This document shows positions 55,003 to 64,000 of a stretch of DNA of 64,000 nt, piece by piece. The notes beneath the pieces were generated by a model that was given only the letters and a program-made list of their open reading frames with translations, did no database searches and had not been told where the DNA came from. The position numbers were made by a program, and so were the translations under genes. Within the stretch, counting starts at the first letter, position 1, and every line of letters starts with the position of its first letter. Location of the stretch: the NCBI GenBank assembly GCA_021792365.1, contig JAJYUT010000001.1:434001-498000 (forward strand), given 5' to 3'. This DNA is from Pseudomonadota bacterium. GTDB taxonomy: Bacteria > Pseudomonadota > Alphaproteobacteria > Dongiales > Dongiaceae.

Positions 55003-57249
55003 ATGCTGACCAAGAGGATAAGGACGCCTCGGCGCGACAAAGCCGAGGACGAAGCTGTCGCAAGCGAGCCTTCCGGATCGGACACGCCTGCCAACATATT
55101 CAGGCCCGGCCGCAATGCTTGGCGGGTAACGCAAGCGGAACGCGCCGCCGTCCTGATCGACGCCGCCGTCTATTTCGGAACGCTGCGCAAAGCCCTGCTG
55201 CAGGCGCGGCACAGCATCTACATCATCGGCTGGGACGTCGACAGCCGCACGCCGCTGGTCGGGCCTTCCGGCGAGGCGGAGGACGGTCTGCCGCGCGAGC
55301 TGGGGCCGTTCCTCACCGCCTTGGTGGAGCGTCGGCCGGAGCTGAAGGTGAACATCCTGCTGTGGGATTACTCGCTGTTCTTCACCAGCGAGCGGGAGGC
55401 TCTCCCGTCCTTCGCGCTGCGCTGGAAGACGCCACCGCAGATTGACCTCTGCCTCGACGACGCGATCCCGCTCGGCTCGTCGCATCATCAGAAGATCGTC
55501 GTGCTCGACCAGACGCTGGCCTTCTCCGGCGGGCTCGATCTCACCATCCGGCGCTGGGATACCTGCGATCACGATCCCGCCTCTCCCTTCCGGGTCGATC
55601 CGACAGGCAAGCCCTATCGCTGTTTCCATGACGTGCAGATGATGGTCGACGGCGAGGCAGCACGCGCCCTGGCGGAACTGGCCCGGCAGCGCTGGGCCCG
55701 CGCGGCCTGCGAAGAGTTGCCTGCCGTGCCGCCGGTGGACGCGCCCTGGCCCGACGGTGTCGAGCCGCATTTCCGCAATGTCGCGGTCGCGATCGCGCGG
55801 ACCGAGCCGGCCTATGACTCCCACGGCGTCGTGCAGGAGGTGGAGACCCTGTTCCTCGACATGATCGCCAGCGCGCGCCGCTCGCTCTATGTCGAGAGCC
55901 AGTACCTGACCTGCTCCGGCTTCGCGCGCGCCCTCTCCAAGGCTCTCAAGCGCAATCCCGAGCTGGAAGCGGTGATCGTCACGCCGTTCAGCTATCGCGG
56001 ACGCATCGAGCGCACCGTCATGGCCGCCGGGCGGGCACGCGTGGCGCGCATCCTGCGTCAGGATGGGATTCGCGACCGCGTGCTGCTGGCCGCGCCGCGG
56101 ATCGATCACAATGGCGCGGTGGCCGACCCGCACGTCCACTCGAAGGTCATGATCGTCGACGACCTCTACCTGCGCGTCGGATCGGCCAATCTGTGCCATC
56201 GGTCCATGGGCACCGACACCGAATGCGACCTGGCGGTCGCGGCGGGCGACGATGAGCAAGCACGCCGCAGCGTGATCATGCTGCGGGACACGTTGATCGC
56301 CGAGCATTGCGGCGCGACGCCGCAGGAGTTGCAGGCGGCCATCGCGCAACACGGCTCCCTGATCGCCGCGATCAAGTCCCTGCCCAAGCGATCGCACTGG
56401 ATGCAGCCGATCTCCAACCGCTCGATTCCGCTTTCCCCGCCCACCTTGTGGGAAGCGGTCGCCGATCCGCGCGAGCCTATCGACCCGACGCGCATCCTTT
56501 CCGAGGAAGGCAGTGCGATCAGCCGCAGCAAGCGCAGACCTCTGCTTGCCGCAGGCGGCATACTACTGGCGCTTCTGATGTTCTTGGGCCTGGCGGCGGC
56601 CTGGACCGCGACGCCCTTGGCGGACGTGGCCGACCCGGATCTGTGGACCAGCTGGATCGGGCAGCTTCACGGGCCGTTTGCTGCCTTGGTCGTCATCTGC
56701 CTGTTCGTGCTGCTGGGACTGGTGATGTTCCCGGTCATGGTCCTGATCGCGGCGACCGCCGCGGTGTTCGGAGCATGGCCCGGCGCGCTCTATGCGGCAG
56801 CGGGCGCGCTGGCGAGCGCGCTCACCACCTATGCGATCGGCCGCTGGCTCGGGCCGCGCGGATTGCGCCAGTTCTTCGGCCCGCGGGTCAACCTCATCAC
56901 GCGCAGCTTCGTCCGCAAGGGAATCCCCACCGTGACGCTGGTGCGGCTGGTTCCAGTGGCGCCTTTCAGCATTGTGAATCTGGCGGCAGGCGCCATCTGC
57001 ATTCCGGCCGTTGATTACCTGCTCGGGACCGCCATCGGCCTGACGCCCGGCCTCGCCGTCATGTCGCTGCTGGGGGATCAGGCGATCGACCTCATCCAGA
57101 AGCCGAGCTTGCTGGGCATCACGGCCCTGGTCGGCTTGCTGGCGCTGGCGGTCGGGATCTCGGTCGGGCTGCAGTTCTTCATTTCTCGGCGCCGCGACCG
57201 CGCCGAGCGGCGGCCTGGCCGCAGACTCCTGCGCGAAACTATGTCATGA
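55003..57249 (+). CDS. Phospholipase D-like transferase fused to a VTT (DedA/TVP38-type) membrane domain
   Basis: 748 residues. The N-terminal half is a PLD superfamily enzyme with two HKD motifs, His162-Gln-Lys164 to Asp169 (HHQKIVVLD) and His379-Ser-Lys381 to Asp386 (HSKVMIVDD). The C-terminal 230 residues have about five hydrophobic helices with the VTT signature region FPVMVLIAATAAVFG and LVRLVPVAPFSIVNLAAG. VTT proteins are lipid scramblases or flippases, so the fusion could make and move phospholipid. The phosphohydrolase gene 27 bases downstream is the usual partner. Confidence 0.9.
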   Translation: MLTKRIRTPRRDKAEDEAVASEPSGSDTPANIFRPGRNAWRVTQAERAAVLIDAAVYFGTLRKALLQARHSIYIIGWDVDSRTPLVGPSGEAEDGLPRELGPFLTALVERRPELKVNILLWDYSLFFTSEREALPSFALRWKTPPQIDLCLDDAIPLGSSHHQKIVVLDQTLAFSGGLDLTIRRWDTCDHDPASPFRVDPTGKPYRCFHDVQMMVDGEAARALAELARQRWARAACEELPAVPPVDAPWPDGVEPHFRNVAVAIARTEPAYDSHGVVQEVETLFLDMIASARRSLYVESQYLTCSGFARALSKALKRNPELEAVIVTPFSYRGRIERTVMAAGRARVARILRQDGIRDRVLLAAPRIDHNGAVADPHVHSKVMIVDDLYLRVGSANLCHRSMGTDTECDLAVAAGDDEQARRSVIMLRDTLIAEHCGATPQELQAAIAQHGSLIAAIKSLPKRSHWMQPISNRSIPLSPPTLWEAVADPREPIDPTRILSEEGSAISRSKRRPLLAAGGILLALLMFLGLAAAWTATPLADVADPDLWTSWIGQLHGPFAALVVICLFVLLGLVMFPVMVLIAATAAVFGAWPGALYAAAGALASALTTYAIGRWLGPRGLRQFFGPRVNLITRSFVRKGIPTVTLVRLVPVAPFSIVNLAAGAICIPAVDYLLGTAIGLTPGLAVMSLLGDQAIDLIQKPSLLGITALVGLLALAVGISVGLQFFISRRRDRAERRPGRRLLRETMS

Positions 57250-57276
57250 ATCGGACAAAGAGGGTACCGGTCGCCC

Positions 57277-58071
57277 ATGAGCCGAGAAGAAACCAGCCGT
57301 ACCGTTCCGGAACGCTACGCTCGCGTTCTGACGTGGAACATCCATCGCGCGATCGGGACCGATCTGCGCTACGATCTGGATCGCGTCATCAATCTCATCA
57401 AGCCGCACGACCCTGACATCGTCGCGCTTCAGGAGGTGGATTCGCGCGGCAAGGACCAGACCAACCTGCCCCTGGCCGCCCTCAAGAAGGTGCTGGGCAG
57501 CCACGCGGCGGAGGCACGGACCATCGTTGCTCCCGACGGGCACTATGGGCACGTGCTGATCAGCCGCTGGCCCATGCACGACGTCAACATCCACGAACTG
57601 CACGTCTCGCGGCGCGAGACCCGCTGCGCGATCGAGGCGACCATCGAGAGCCCGTTCGGCTATATCCGCGTCATCGCCGCGCATCTGGGCCTCAGGCCCA
57701 ATGAGATCCGCCCGCAGCTGGACATGTTCGGGCCGCTGGTGCGCGGTGAGCCGGATGCCGATGCCGAGTCCAAGCCCGGAGGGCTGCTCATGATGGGCGA
57801 TTTCAACGATTGGCACGGGCGCGTGCGTTCCACGCTCACCACTCTTATCCCCACCCATACGATGCAGAAGACCTTCCCCTCCTGGCAGCCGATCCTCAAT
57901 CTCGACCGCATCTATTGCCGTCCGGGGCGGGCGCTGCTGCGCTCTTGGATCGACGCGGCCGCGCGGCGCGCATCCGATCACCTTCCGGTCTATGCCGAGG
58001 TCGACCTCGCGGCCATGGCGATGGAACGGGCACCGGCCGTGCCGGGCATCTCGCAAGCGCTGGCCGATTAG
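57277..58071 (+). CDS. Endonuclease/exonuclease/phosphatase family protein
   Basis: 264 residues of the EEP fold: LTWNIHRAIG (Asn), LQEVDSR (Glu), AAHLGLRPNE, MMGDFNDWHG and ASDHLPVYAEV (Asp, His). There is no signal peptide. Next to a phospholipase D-like gene this recalls the E. coli ybhP-clsB pairing, so a phospholipid-related phosphodiesterase or phosphatase is more likely than a nuclease (inference). It is convergent with topoisomerase IB. Confidence 0.85.
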   Translation: MSREETSRTVPERYARVLTWNIHRAIGTDLRYDLDRVINLIKPHDPDIVALQEVDSRGKDQTNLPLAALKKVLGSHAAEARTIVAPDGHYGHVLISRWPMHDVNIHELHVSRRETRCAIEATIESPFGYIRVIAAHLGLRPNEIRPQLDMFGPLVRGEPDADAESKPGGLLMMGDFNDWHGRVRSTLTTLIPTHTMQKTFPSWQPILNLDRIYCRPGRALLRSWIDAAARRASDHLPVYAEVDLAAMAMERAPAVPGISQALAD

Positions 58072-58072
58072 A

Positions 58073-59143
58073 TCAAGCCTTGAGCCGCCGCTGCAGGAAG
58101 CGCAGCGTCGCCGCCTCCTCCGGACGCAACGCGCCGTCCTTCGCGGCGATCCGCCGCAGGCGCAGCGCGCCTTCGGCATAGGCCTCCAGGACACTGGGAT
58201 GCACGTAGCATTTGCGGCAGATCGCGACCGTGTTGCCGAGGCGCGCGGCGACCTGGTGCAAGGCCGCGCGGATCTGCCGCTTGGCGGCGGTCGCGCTATC
58301 GGGCGTGCCGGCCTCGTGCAGCAGGTTGGCCGTCAGCACCGTGCCCGCCCAGGTGCGGAAATCCTTTGCCGTCACCTCCCGTCCGCTGAGCGCGCGCAGG
58401 TGCTCGTTCACGTCGGTCGAGGTGACGCGCAGCACGTCGCCGCTGTCGTCGAGATACTGGAACAGATTCTGCCCCGGCAATTCCTGGCAGGAGCGGACGA
58501 TCCTGGCGATGCGGCGATCCCGCAAGGTGAGGCGCCAGGTCTTGCCGCTCTTTCCCTTGAACTGGAATCGCAGCGCGCCGCCATCGATCGTCACATGGGA
58601 GTCGCGCAGGGTGGTGATGCCGTAGCTGTCGTTCTCGCGCGCATATGAATCGTTGCCGATGCGGATCAGCGTGTTGTCCAGCAAGTGGACGATGGTGGCG
58701 AGCACCTTCTCGCGGGGCAGGCCGGGCAGCGCCATCTGCCCGGCGATCGCGGCGCGCAAGGCGGGCAGCGATTTGGCGAAGGCCACCAGCCTCTCGTATT
58801 TGGCGCTGTCGCGGATCGCGATAAAATCAGGGTGATAGCGGTACTGCTTGCGGCCCCTGGCGTCGCGCCCGGTCGCCTGCAGATGGCCTCTTTCGCTGGC
58901 GCAGATCCACACATCCGTCCAGGCCGGCGGGATCGCCAGCGAGCGGATGCGCGCCATCGCATAGGGATCGCGCACCCTTCTTCCTTTGCCATCGAGGTAG
59001 ACGAGTCCCTTGCCGTGCTTCTGCCGGCGTATCCCCGGCTCCTCGTCGGAGACGTATTCGAGGCCGGCCTTTTCGGCGTCGCCCGCCGGCGGCGACACCT
59101 CGATGGCGCTATTGGCCTTGAGCGCTTGGACAGCGCTGCGCAT
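58073..59143 (-). CDS. DNA topoisomerase IB
   Basis: 356 residues of the poxvirus/bacterial type IB family. The N-terminal part has GKGLVYLDGKGRRVRDP; the catalytic part has TLRDSHVTIDGG, FKGKSGK and DLRTWAGT-like KDFRTWAGTVL. The nucleophile is Tyr313 in CRKCYVHPSVL. The enzyme nicks and reseals one strand to relax supercoils. Its stop lies one base past the stop of the convergent EEP gene. Confidence 0.93.
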   Translation of the reverse strand: MRSAVQALKANSAIEVSPPAGDAEKAGLEYVSDEEPGIRRQKHGKGLVYLDGKGRRVRDPYAMARIRSLAIPPAWTDVWICASERGHLQATGRDARGRKQYRYHPDFIAIRDSAKYERLVAFAKSLPALRAAIAGQMALPGLPREKVLATIVHLLDNTLIRIGNDSYARENDSYGITTLRDSHVTIDGGALRFQFKGKSGKTWRLTLRDRRIARIVRSCQELPGQNLFQYLDDSGDVLRVTSTDVNEHLRALSGREVTAKDFRTWAGTVLTANLLHEAGTPDSATAAKRQIRAALHQVAARLGNTVAICRKCYVHPSVLEAYAEGALRLRRIAAKDGALRPEEAATLRFLQRRLKA

Positions 59144-59206
59144 GCCGCCTCACTGCATTCCTGTGTACCAGGAAGGGAGAACACCAGCGACGCAGCGCCC
59201 GTTCCG

Positions 59207-59995
59207 TCACACGGCGAGCAGCTTGCGCAGCGGCTCAACCAAACCGGGCGTCGTGGCGAGGATGACATTGCCCTTGGTGAAAACGCCCGCGTCCGAGAAA
59301 TAGTCGCTGCACCAGCCGCCGGCTTCGCTGACCAGCACCAGGCCGGCCGCCACATCCCACGCGTTGATGTGCGCCTCGTAATAGCCGTCGAGCCGGCCAT
59401 CCGCCGCGTATGCCATGCCGAGCGCGCCGGAGCCGAAGCGCGTATATTCGCAGCTTGCCTCCAGGCAAGCGGCGACGGCTTTCACGTGGCCCTGGACCGG
59501 CCGGCGATAGCTGAAGCCGACGCCCATGCGCGCCTCGTCAAGCCGGCGTGTATTGCTGACGCGGATGGGCTTGCCATTGAGATAGGCGCCCTCTCCCATG
59601 CGCGCGGCATAGAGTTCCTCCGTCGCCGGGTTGTAGACGATGCCCAGGACCGCCTGGCTGCCGATCACCAAGCCCAGCGACACGCACCAGATCGGGATGC
59701 CCGCGATGAAGTTGCTGGTGCCGTCGATCGGGTCGATGATCCAGGTCGCCGCGCCGCCTTCGTTCTGCAGGCCGCCCTCCTCGCCAAGGAATGCGTCCTC
59801 CGGAAACGCCTTGAGCAGGGCCGAAGCGACGAAGTCCTCGCAGGCCTTGTCGGCTTCGCTGACGAAATCCTGCCGGCCCTTCCGCTCCACCGCGAGGCTT
59901 TCGCGCCGGCGATAGCGGTCGAGCGCCGTCTGCCCCGCTTCCCGCACCACGCCTTGCGCAAACCGGTAGCGCAGCCCCAACGCACCTTGATCCAT
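59207..59995 (-). CDS. Inositol monophosphatase family protein
   Basis: 262 residues of the metal-dependent IMPase family: DFVSEADKACE, FLGEEGG, WIIDPIDGTSNFIAGIP and AWDVAAGLVLVSEAGG give the metal-binding Glu and Asp. Substrates in this family include inositol phosphates, histidinol phosphate and 3'-phosphoadenosine 5'-phosphate; I cannot choose. The start at 59995 (MDQGALGLRY) is preferred to one 12 codons upstream. Confidence 0.88.
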   Translation of the reverse strand: MDQGALGLRYRFAQGVVREAGQTALDRYRRRESLAVERKGRQDFVSEADKACEDFVASALLKAFPEDAFLGEEGGLQNEGGAATWIIDPIDGTSNFIAGIPIWCVSLGLVIGSQAVLGIVYNPATEELYAARMGEGAYLNGKPIRVSNTRRLDEARMGVGFSYRRPVQGHVKAVAACLEASCEYTRFGSGALGMAYAADGRLDGYYEAHINAWDVAAGLVLVSEAGGWCSDYFSDAGVFTKGNVILATTPGLVEPLRKLLAV

Positions 59996-60088
59996 GGTTC
60001 TATCCGATCTTGCAGTGCAGCAACTTTTCATACTTTCCAGACGCGACGCATTGGGTCAATCTGAACTTGTAACAAAACTTTCACAAAA

Positions 60089-60104
60089 AGGTCCAAAACG
60101 ACCT
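60089..60104. promoter_or_regulatory. Inverted repeat in the iron-importer promoter region
   Basis: AGGTC-CAAAAC-GACCT lies 24 bases before the binding-protein ATG in an AT-rich stretch between divergent genes. A regulator site is plausible, but it does not match a Fur box well. Confidence 0.4.
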
Positions 60105-60128
60105 AAGCATTCTATTGGGAGGAAACCG

Positions 60129-61172
60129 ATGACCCGATCTTTCACAGCCGGCCGGCTTTCCGCCGTCGCCGCCGCCATGTTGATCTCCGCCGTCTTGGCG
60201 GCCCAAGAGGCCAGGGCCGAAGGTAACCTGACCGTCTACTGCTCCGTCCAGGAGGAGTGGTGCCAGTTGATGGTGAACGAGTTCCAGAAGGCGACCGGCA
60301 TCGCCGTCGCCATGACCCGCAAGAGTTCCGGCGAGACTTTCGCCCAGGTGAAGGCCGAGGCGGCCAACCCGAGAGGCGACATCTGGTGGGGCGGCACCGG
60401 CGACCCGCACCTGCAGGCGGCCGAGGAGGGCCTGACCGAAGCATACGAATCGCCCGGGATGAAGGACCTCAACGACTGGGCGGTCGCGCAGCACAAGACC
60501 GGCGGCGGCAAGACCGTCGGCATTTACATGGGCGCGCTGGGCTTCGGCTATAACGAGGACGTTCTCAAGGAGCGCGGCGTCGAAGCGCCGAAATGCTGGG
60601 CCGACCTGTTGAAGCCGGAGTTCAAGGGCGAGGTTCAGATCGCCAATCCGAACTCCTCCGGCACGGCCTACACCTTCCTCGCCACCATGGTGCAGATCCT
60701 GGGCGAGGAGGAAGCCTTCACCTATCTCAAGAAGCTCAACGACAACGTCAACCAATACACCAAGTCGGGCGCTGCGCCGTCACAGGCCGCCTCGCGCGGC
60801 GAGACGCTGATCGGCATCACGTTCCAGCACGACCTCGTGACGCCGGCCGTTACCGCCGGCGTGCCGATGGTGGTGGTGTCGCCCTGCGAAGGCACCGGCT
60901 TCGAGGTCGGCTCGATGAGCATCATCAAGGGCGCACCGAACCCGGACAGTGCCAAGAAGTGGTACGACTGGGCGTTGACGCCGGAGGCCCAGGCGCTCGG
61001 CGCGCAAGCGGCACAGTTCCAGGTTCCCTCGAACAAGAGCGCGCCGATATCGGAGAACTCCCCGAAGCTCAGCGAGATCAAGCTGATCGACTACGATTTC
61101 GCCAAGTTCGGATCCTCGAGCGAGCGCAAGCGCCTGCTTAGCCGCTGGGACCAGGAAATCGGCGCGCAGTAG
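60129..61172 (+). CDS. Iron(III)-type ABC transporter substrate-binding protein
   Basis: 347 residues with a Sec signal peptide (MTRSFTAGRLSAVAAAML, cut near EARAEG). The mature part begins LTVYCSVQEEWCQLMVNEF and has DIWWGGTGDPHLQAAEEG, LGFGYNEDVLKERG and FEVGSMSIIKGAPNP, which match the AfuA/FbpA-type group. The ligand could be ferric iron or an organophosphonate; the Tyr residues expected for iron binding are not fully evident. GGGAGG precedes the ATG. A hairpin and the permease gene follow. Confidence 0.88.
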   Translation: MTRSFTAGRLSAVAAAMLISAVLAAQEARAEGNLTVYCSVQEEWCQLMVNEFQKATGIAVAMTRKSSGETFAQVKAEAANPRGDIWWGGTGDPHLQAAEEGLTEAYESPGMKDLNDWAVAQHKTGGGKTVGIYMGALGFGYNEDVLKERGVEAPKCWADLLKPEFKGEVQIANPNSSGTAYTFLATMVQILGEEEAFTYLKKLNDNVNQYTKSGAAPSQAASRGETLIGITFQHDLVTPAVTAGVPMVVVSPCEGTGFEVGSMSIIKGAPNPDSAKKWYDWALTPEAQALGAQAAQFQVPSNKSAPISENSPKLSEIKLIDYDFAKFGSSSERKRLLSRWDQEIGAQ

Positions 61173-61185
61173 CCGAGCGCAAGAC

Positions 61186-61219
61186 GCGGCCGGCGGCATC
61201 GATAGTCGGCGCCGGCCGC
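61186..61219 (+). terminator. Intercistronic hairpin in the iron-importer operon
   Basis: GCGGCCGGC (61186-61194) and GCCGGCCGC (61211-61219) form a perfect 9-bp stem between the binding-protein stop and the permease ATG. Without a T-run it likely stabilises the binding-protein message or causes partial termination, giving more binding protein than permease. Confidence 0.65.
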
Positions 61220-61232
61220 CGAACTGATCGGC

Positions 61233-63437
61233 ATGGCGGCATCGACGAGGCAAGATCGTACCCTGCTCGCGCTTCTCATCGCGGGCGCGGTCGGACTTGC
61301 CTTGCTGCCCTGGTACGCGATCGAGAGCGGCTTCTGGGGCTTTGGTTGGCTTGCCACCTATCCCGACGCAGCCACCGCCCCGGCCGCTCTGCAGGCCGCC
61401 ATCCATGAGACCAGGTGGCTTTGGCCCCTGCTCCTGGCGCTGGGACTGCCTGTGCCAGCCCTGTTCGGCCATCGCCTCGGTGGCATCCTGGTGCTCGCCG
61501 GCGGGCTCGTTGGAATCTTCTATCTGTTTTTGCAAGGCTTCCTGATCGGCATTCGCGGCTGGTCCCTGCCCGGCCTTGAGGCAGTGTTCGGCACGGTGCG
61601 ACCGCAGGAAGGGTTCGGGGCCGGCGCGCTGGTGACAGGCACGGTGTTCCTGCTGTTGATCGCGGCAGGCATGGCGCGCCGTGGCGCCATGCGCGGCGAT
61701 CAGTTCCTGGTCGGATCGATCGCCTTGGTCGCCGCCTCGATCCTGCTGTTCGTGTTCTTTCCTGTCGCCGCCGTGCTGCTGGAAGCAGCCATCGATGCAA
61801 CAGGCGGCTTTTCCGTCACGGCGCTGGTCGGGCGTCTGTCGACCGAGGATATCTGGTCGCTCGGCTGCTTCGCGCAGCAGAACTATTGCGGCGTGTTCTG
61901 GAACAGCCTGTGGCTGGCGGTCGCCTGCGGCATCACCACCACGCTGCTCGGCCTTGCCTTCGCGCTGCTGCACAAGCGCACCGGCTTCCGCGCGAAGGGC
62001 TTGCTGCGCCTGCTGGCAATCCTGCCGATCATCACGCCGCCGTTCGTGATCGGCCTCGGCATCATCCTGCTGTTCGGGCGCAGCGGCGTCGCCACATCCC
62101 TGATCAGCGACCTGTTCGGCATCCCGCCCAGCCGCTGGATCTACGGCTTCTCCGGATTGCTGCTGGTGCAAACCTTGGCCTTTACGCCGATCGCCTACCT
62201 GGTGCTGATCGGCGTGGTCGAAGGCATCAGCCCATCGATGGAGGAAGCGGCGCAGACCTTGCGCGCCGATCGCTGGCGCACCTTCCGCACGGTGACCTGG
62301 CCGTTGCTGCGTCCCGGTCTGGCCAACGCCTTCCTGATCGGCTTCGTGGAGAGCCTGGCCGATTTCGGCAATCCGCTCGTTCTCGGCGGCAATTTCGACG
62401 TGCTCTCGACCGACATATTTTTCGCGATCGTCGGTTCTCAGAACGATCCGGGGCGCGCCGCCGCCTTGTCGATGGTGCTGCTGTTCCTCACCCTGTCTGC
62501 TTTCGTGCTGCAGCGGCAATGGCTCGGCCGCCGCTCCTACACCACCATCTCCGGCAAGGGCGATTCCGGCCTGCCGGTGGCGCTACCGCGCGGTCTGCGC
62601 GTGGCCATCTATGCCGTGACCCTGCCGTGGCTCGCCTTCACGATCGTGCTCTACCTCATGATCCTGGTCGGCGGCTTCGTGAGGTCCCTCGGCCTCAACA
62701 ACACGCCGACCTTCCAGCACTACGTCACCGCCTTCGGGATCGATTGGGGGCCGAACGGCCTGCTATGGACGGGCCGCGCCTGGCCTTCCTTCTTCACCAC
62801 CATCGAGCTGGCGGCAATCGCCGCGCCGCTGACGGCGATCATCGGATTGCTCACCGCCTATCTGCTCAACCGACAGCACTTCTTCGGGAAGAACAGCTTC
62901 GAGTTCATGACCATGCTGAGCTTCGCGATTCCCGGCACGGTCATCGGCGTCAGCTATATCGTCGCCTTCAACGTTCCGCCGATCGAGTTGACCGGCACCG
63001 GCCTCATCCTCGTCATCTGCTTCGTATTCCGCAACATGCCGGTGTCGATCCGCGCCGGCCTCGCCACGCTGAGCCAGATCGACAAGAGCCTGGACGAATG
63101 CTCGCTGACCCTGCGGCACGGCAGCTTCGCCACCATGCGGCGCGTCATCCTGCCCCTGGTGCGGCCGGCCATCATCGCCTCGCTGGTCTATGCCTTTGTG
63201 CGCGCGATCACCTCCGTCAGCGCCGTCATCTTCCTGGTCAGTGCGCAATACAACCTCGCCACCGCCTACATCGTCGGGCGGGTGGAGATCTCCGACTTCG
63301 GAGTCGCCATCGCCTATTCCTCGGTGCTGATCGTCTGCATGCTGGCGGCGATCGGCCTCATTCAGCTCGGCGTGGGCGAGCAGCGCCGCGCCCGCCGCGT
63401 CATCACCACGCCGGCAGCCCTGGAGGCCGCGTCATGA
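61233..63437 (+). CDS. Iron(III)-type ABC transporter permease, two fused domains
   Basis: 734 residues, a tandem FbpB-type permease. Two transmembrane BPD domains are seen, each with an EAA-like loop (EEAAQTLRADRWRTFRTVTWP and DECSLTLRHGSFATMRRVILP). Before the first domain there are roughly 150 extra residues with about four hydrophobic helices, which is longer than ordinary FbpB. The ATPase gene overlaps its stop. Confidence 0.9.
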   Translation: MAASTRQDRTLLALLIAGAVGLALLPWYAIESGFWGFGWLATYPDAATAPAALQAAIHETRWLWPLLLALGLPVPALFGHRLGGILVLAGGLVGIFYLFLQGFLIGIRGWSLPGLEAVFGTVRPQEGFGAGALVTGTVFLLLIAAGMARRGAMRGDQFLVGSIALVAASILLFVFFPVAAVLLEAAIDATGGFSVTALVGRLSTEDIWSLGCFAQQNYCGVFWNSLWLAVACGITTTLLGLAFALLHKRTGFRAKGLLRLLAILPIITPPFVIGLGIILLFGRSGVATSLISDLFGIPPSRWIYGFSGLLLVQTLAFTPIAYLVLIGVVEGISPSMEEAAQTLRADRWRTFRTVTWPLLRPGLANAFLIGFVESLADFGNPLVLGGNFDVLSTDIFFAIVGSQNDPGRAAALSMVLLFLTLSAFVLQRQWLGRRSYTTISGKGDSGLPVALPRGLRVAIYAVTLPWLAFTIVLYLMILVGGFVRSLGLNNTPTFQHYVTAFGIDWGPNGLLWTGRAWPSFFTTIELAAIAAPLTAIIGLLTAYLLNRQHFFGKNSFEFMTMLSFAIPGTVIGVSYIVAFNVPPIELTGTGLILVICFVFRNMPVSIRAGLATLSQIDKSLDECSLTLRHGSFATMRRVILPLVRPAIIASLVYAFVRAITSVSAVIFLVSAQYNLATAYIVGRVEISDFGVAIAYSSVLIVCMLAAIGLIQLGVGEQRRARRVITTPAALEAAS

Positions 63438-64000
63438 GTATCGCCAGTCGTTCCGCCGCCGTGTCACTGGAGAAGGTGCGCAAGCAATACGGCGCGGTCA
63501 CGGCGGTCGAGGAGGTGTCCATCACCATCGAGCCGGGCACGCTGGTGACGCTGCTCGGCCCCTCGGGTTGCGGCAAGACCACCACGCTGCGCATGGTCGC
63601 GGGACTGGAGATGCCGACCGCCGGACGCATCCTGATCGGCGCCAAGGATGTCACGCTGCTGCCGCCCAACGAGCGCGACGTCAGCATGGTGTTCCAATCC
63701 TACGCCCTGTTCCCGCACATGACCGTGCTGGAGAACGTCTCCTACGGCCTCGCCAGCGCGGCGTTGAGCAAGGCGCAGCGGCTGGAGAAGGCGCGCGAGG
63801 GGCTGCGCCTGGTGGGCCTCGAAGGCTATGACGAGCGCCTGCCATCCGAACTTTCCGGCGGGCAGCAGCAGCGCGTCGCCTGCGCGCGCGCCCTGGTGCT
63901 GGAGCCGCAGGTGCTGCTGTTCGACGAGCCGCTCTCCAATCTCGATGCCAAGCTGCGCCGCCGCATGCGCGAGGAGATCCGCGATCTGCAGCAGAAATTG
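63434..64000 (+). CDS. Iron(III)-type ABC transporter ATP-binding protein, 3' partial
   Basis: The first 189 codons are present; the gene runs off the window. It overlaps the permease stop by ATGA. Walker A is LGPSGCGKTT, the Q-loop is MVFQSYALFP, the signature is LSGGQQQRVACARA and Walker B is VLLFDEPLSNLDAK. This is an FbpC/PotA-type ATPase. Any C-terminal regulatory (TOBE) domain lies outside the window. Confidence 0.93.
   Translation, partial: MSIASRSAAVSLEKVRKQYGAVTAVEEVSITIEPGTLVTLLGPSGCGKTTTLRMVAGLEMPTAGRILIGAKDVTLLPPNERDVSMVFQSYALFPHMTVLENVSYGLASAALSKAQRLEKAREGLRLVGLEGYDERLPSELSGGQQQRVACARALVLEPQVLLFDEPLSNLDAKLRRRMREEIRDLQQKL

Noticed and set aside
54181-56397. 738-codon minus-strand frame reaching across the phospholipase gene
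   Set aside because: Only the last 218 codons, from 54837, code for the DUF4142 lipoprotein; the rest is antisense to a clear gene.

Overview
The window looks like the chromosome of a GC-rich alphaproteobacterium, probably of the Rhodospirillales. That placement is inferred from gene families common in that group (an IalB-family protein, a PAS_5-type protein, a Rhizobium-type asparaginase, a PE-LIG-POL LigD, DUF4142 and CGNR/ABATE proteins) and from the rpe / heparinase-like / purH run. No rRNA, tRNA, CRISPR array, integrase or transposase gene was recognised.

Region by region. 1-4.2 kb: the end of an oligopeptide/dipeptide ABC importer operon (permease, two ATPases, binding protein), each gene overlapping the next by an ATGA. 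4.3-6.7 kb: rsmB and a short-chain dehydrogenase. 6.7-8.6 kb: a small AT-richer island bounded by a perfect 14-bp direct repeat, carrying one small gene and a PD-(D/E)xK nuclease-like gene, inserted at the 3' end of a DUF488 gene. 8.6-28.4 kb: housekeeping and metabolic genes (threonine degradation by kbl-tdh, rpe, a heparinase-like protein, purH, patatin, GNAT, rlmN, IalB, a SpoU-type methyltransferase, an EamA exporter with a divergent CGNR regulator, asparaginase, quinone oxidoreductase, a PmtA-like methyltransferase, an AraC regulator and two VOC proteins). 28.6-30.6 kb: thrS.

30.7-35.9 kb is a second AT-richer block with a coupled three-gene operon (calcineurin-like phosphoesterase, P-loop ATPase, an unrecognised two-domain protein) followed by an FRG-domain gene. 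Layout and composition resemble a phage-defence module, and this is the best candidate for an undescribed system. 36-46 kb is a lineage-specific region. It holds three paralogous small exported proteins, each with conserved ends and one Cys per end around a variable low-complexity linker, and two paralogous one-TM proteins with a shared N-terminal motif. A cupin/LysR pair, a lipoprotein and an acetolactate-synthase-like enzyme lie among them.

45.9-60 kb is rich in envelope and DNA-damage functions: a cardiolipin synthase, an ABC exporter, DUF427, a hemolysin III-like protein, two small basic proteins, LigD, two lipoproteins, a phospholipase D-VTT fusion with a partner phosphohydrolase, topoisomerase IB and an inositol-phosphatase-family enzyme. 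60.1-64 kb is an iron(III)-type ABC importer (binding protein, large fused permease, ATPase running off the end).
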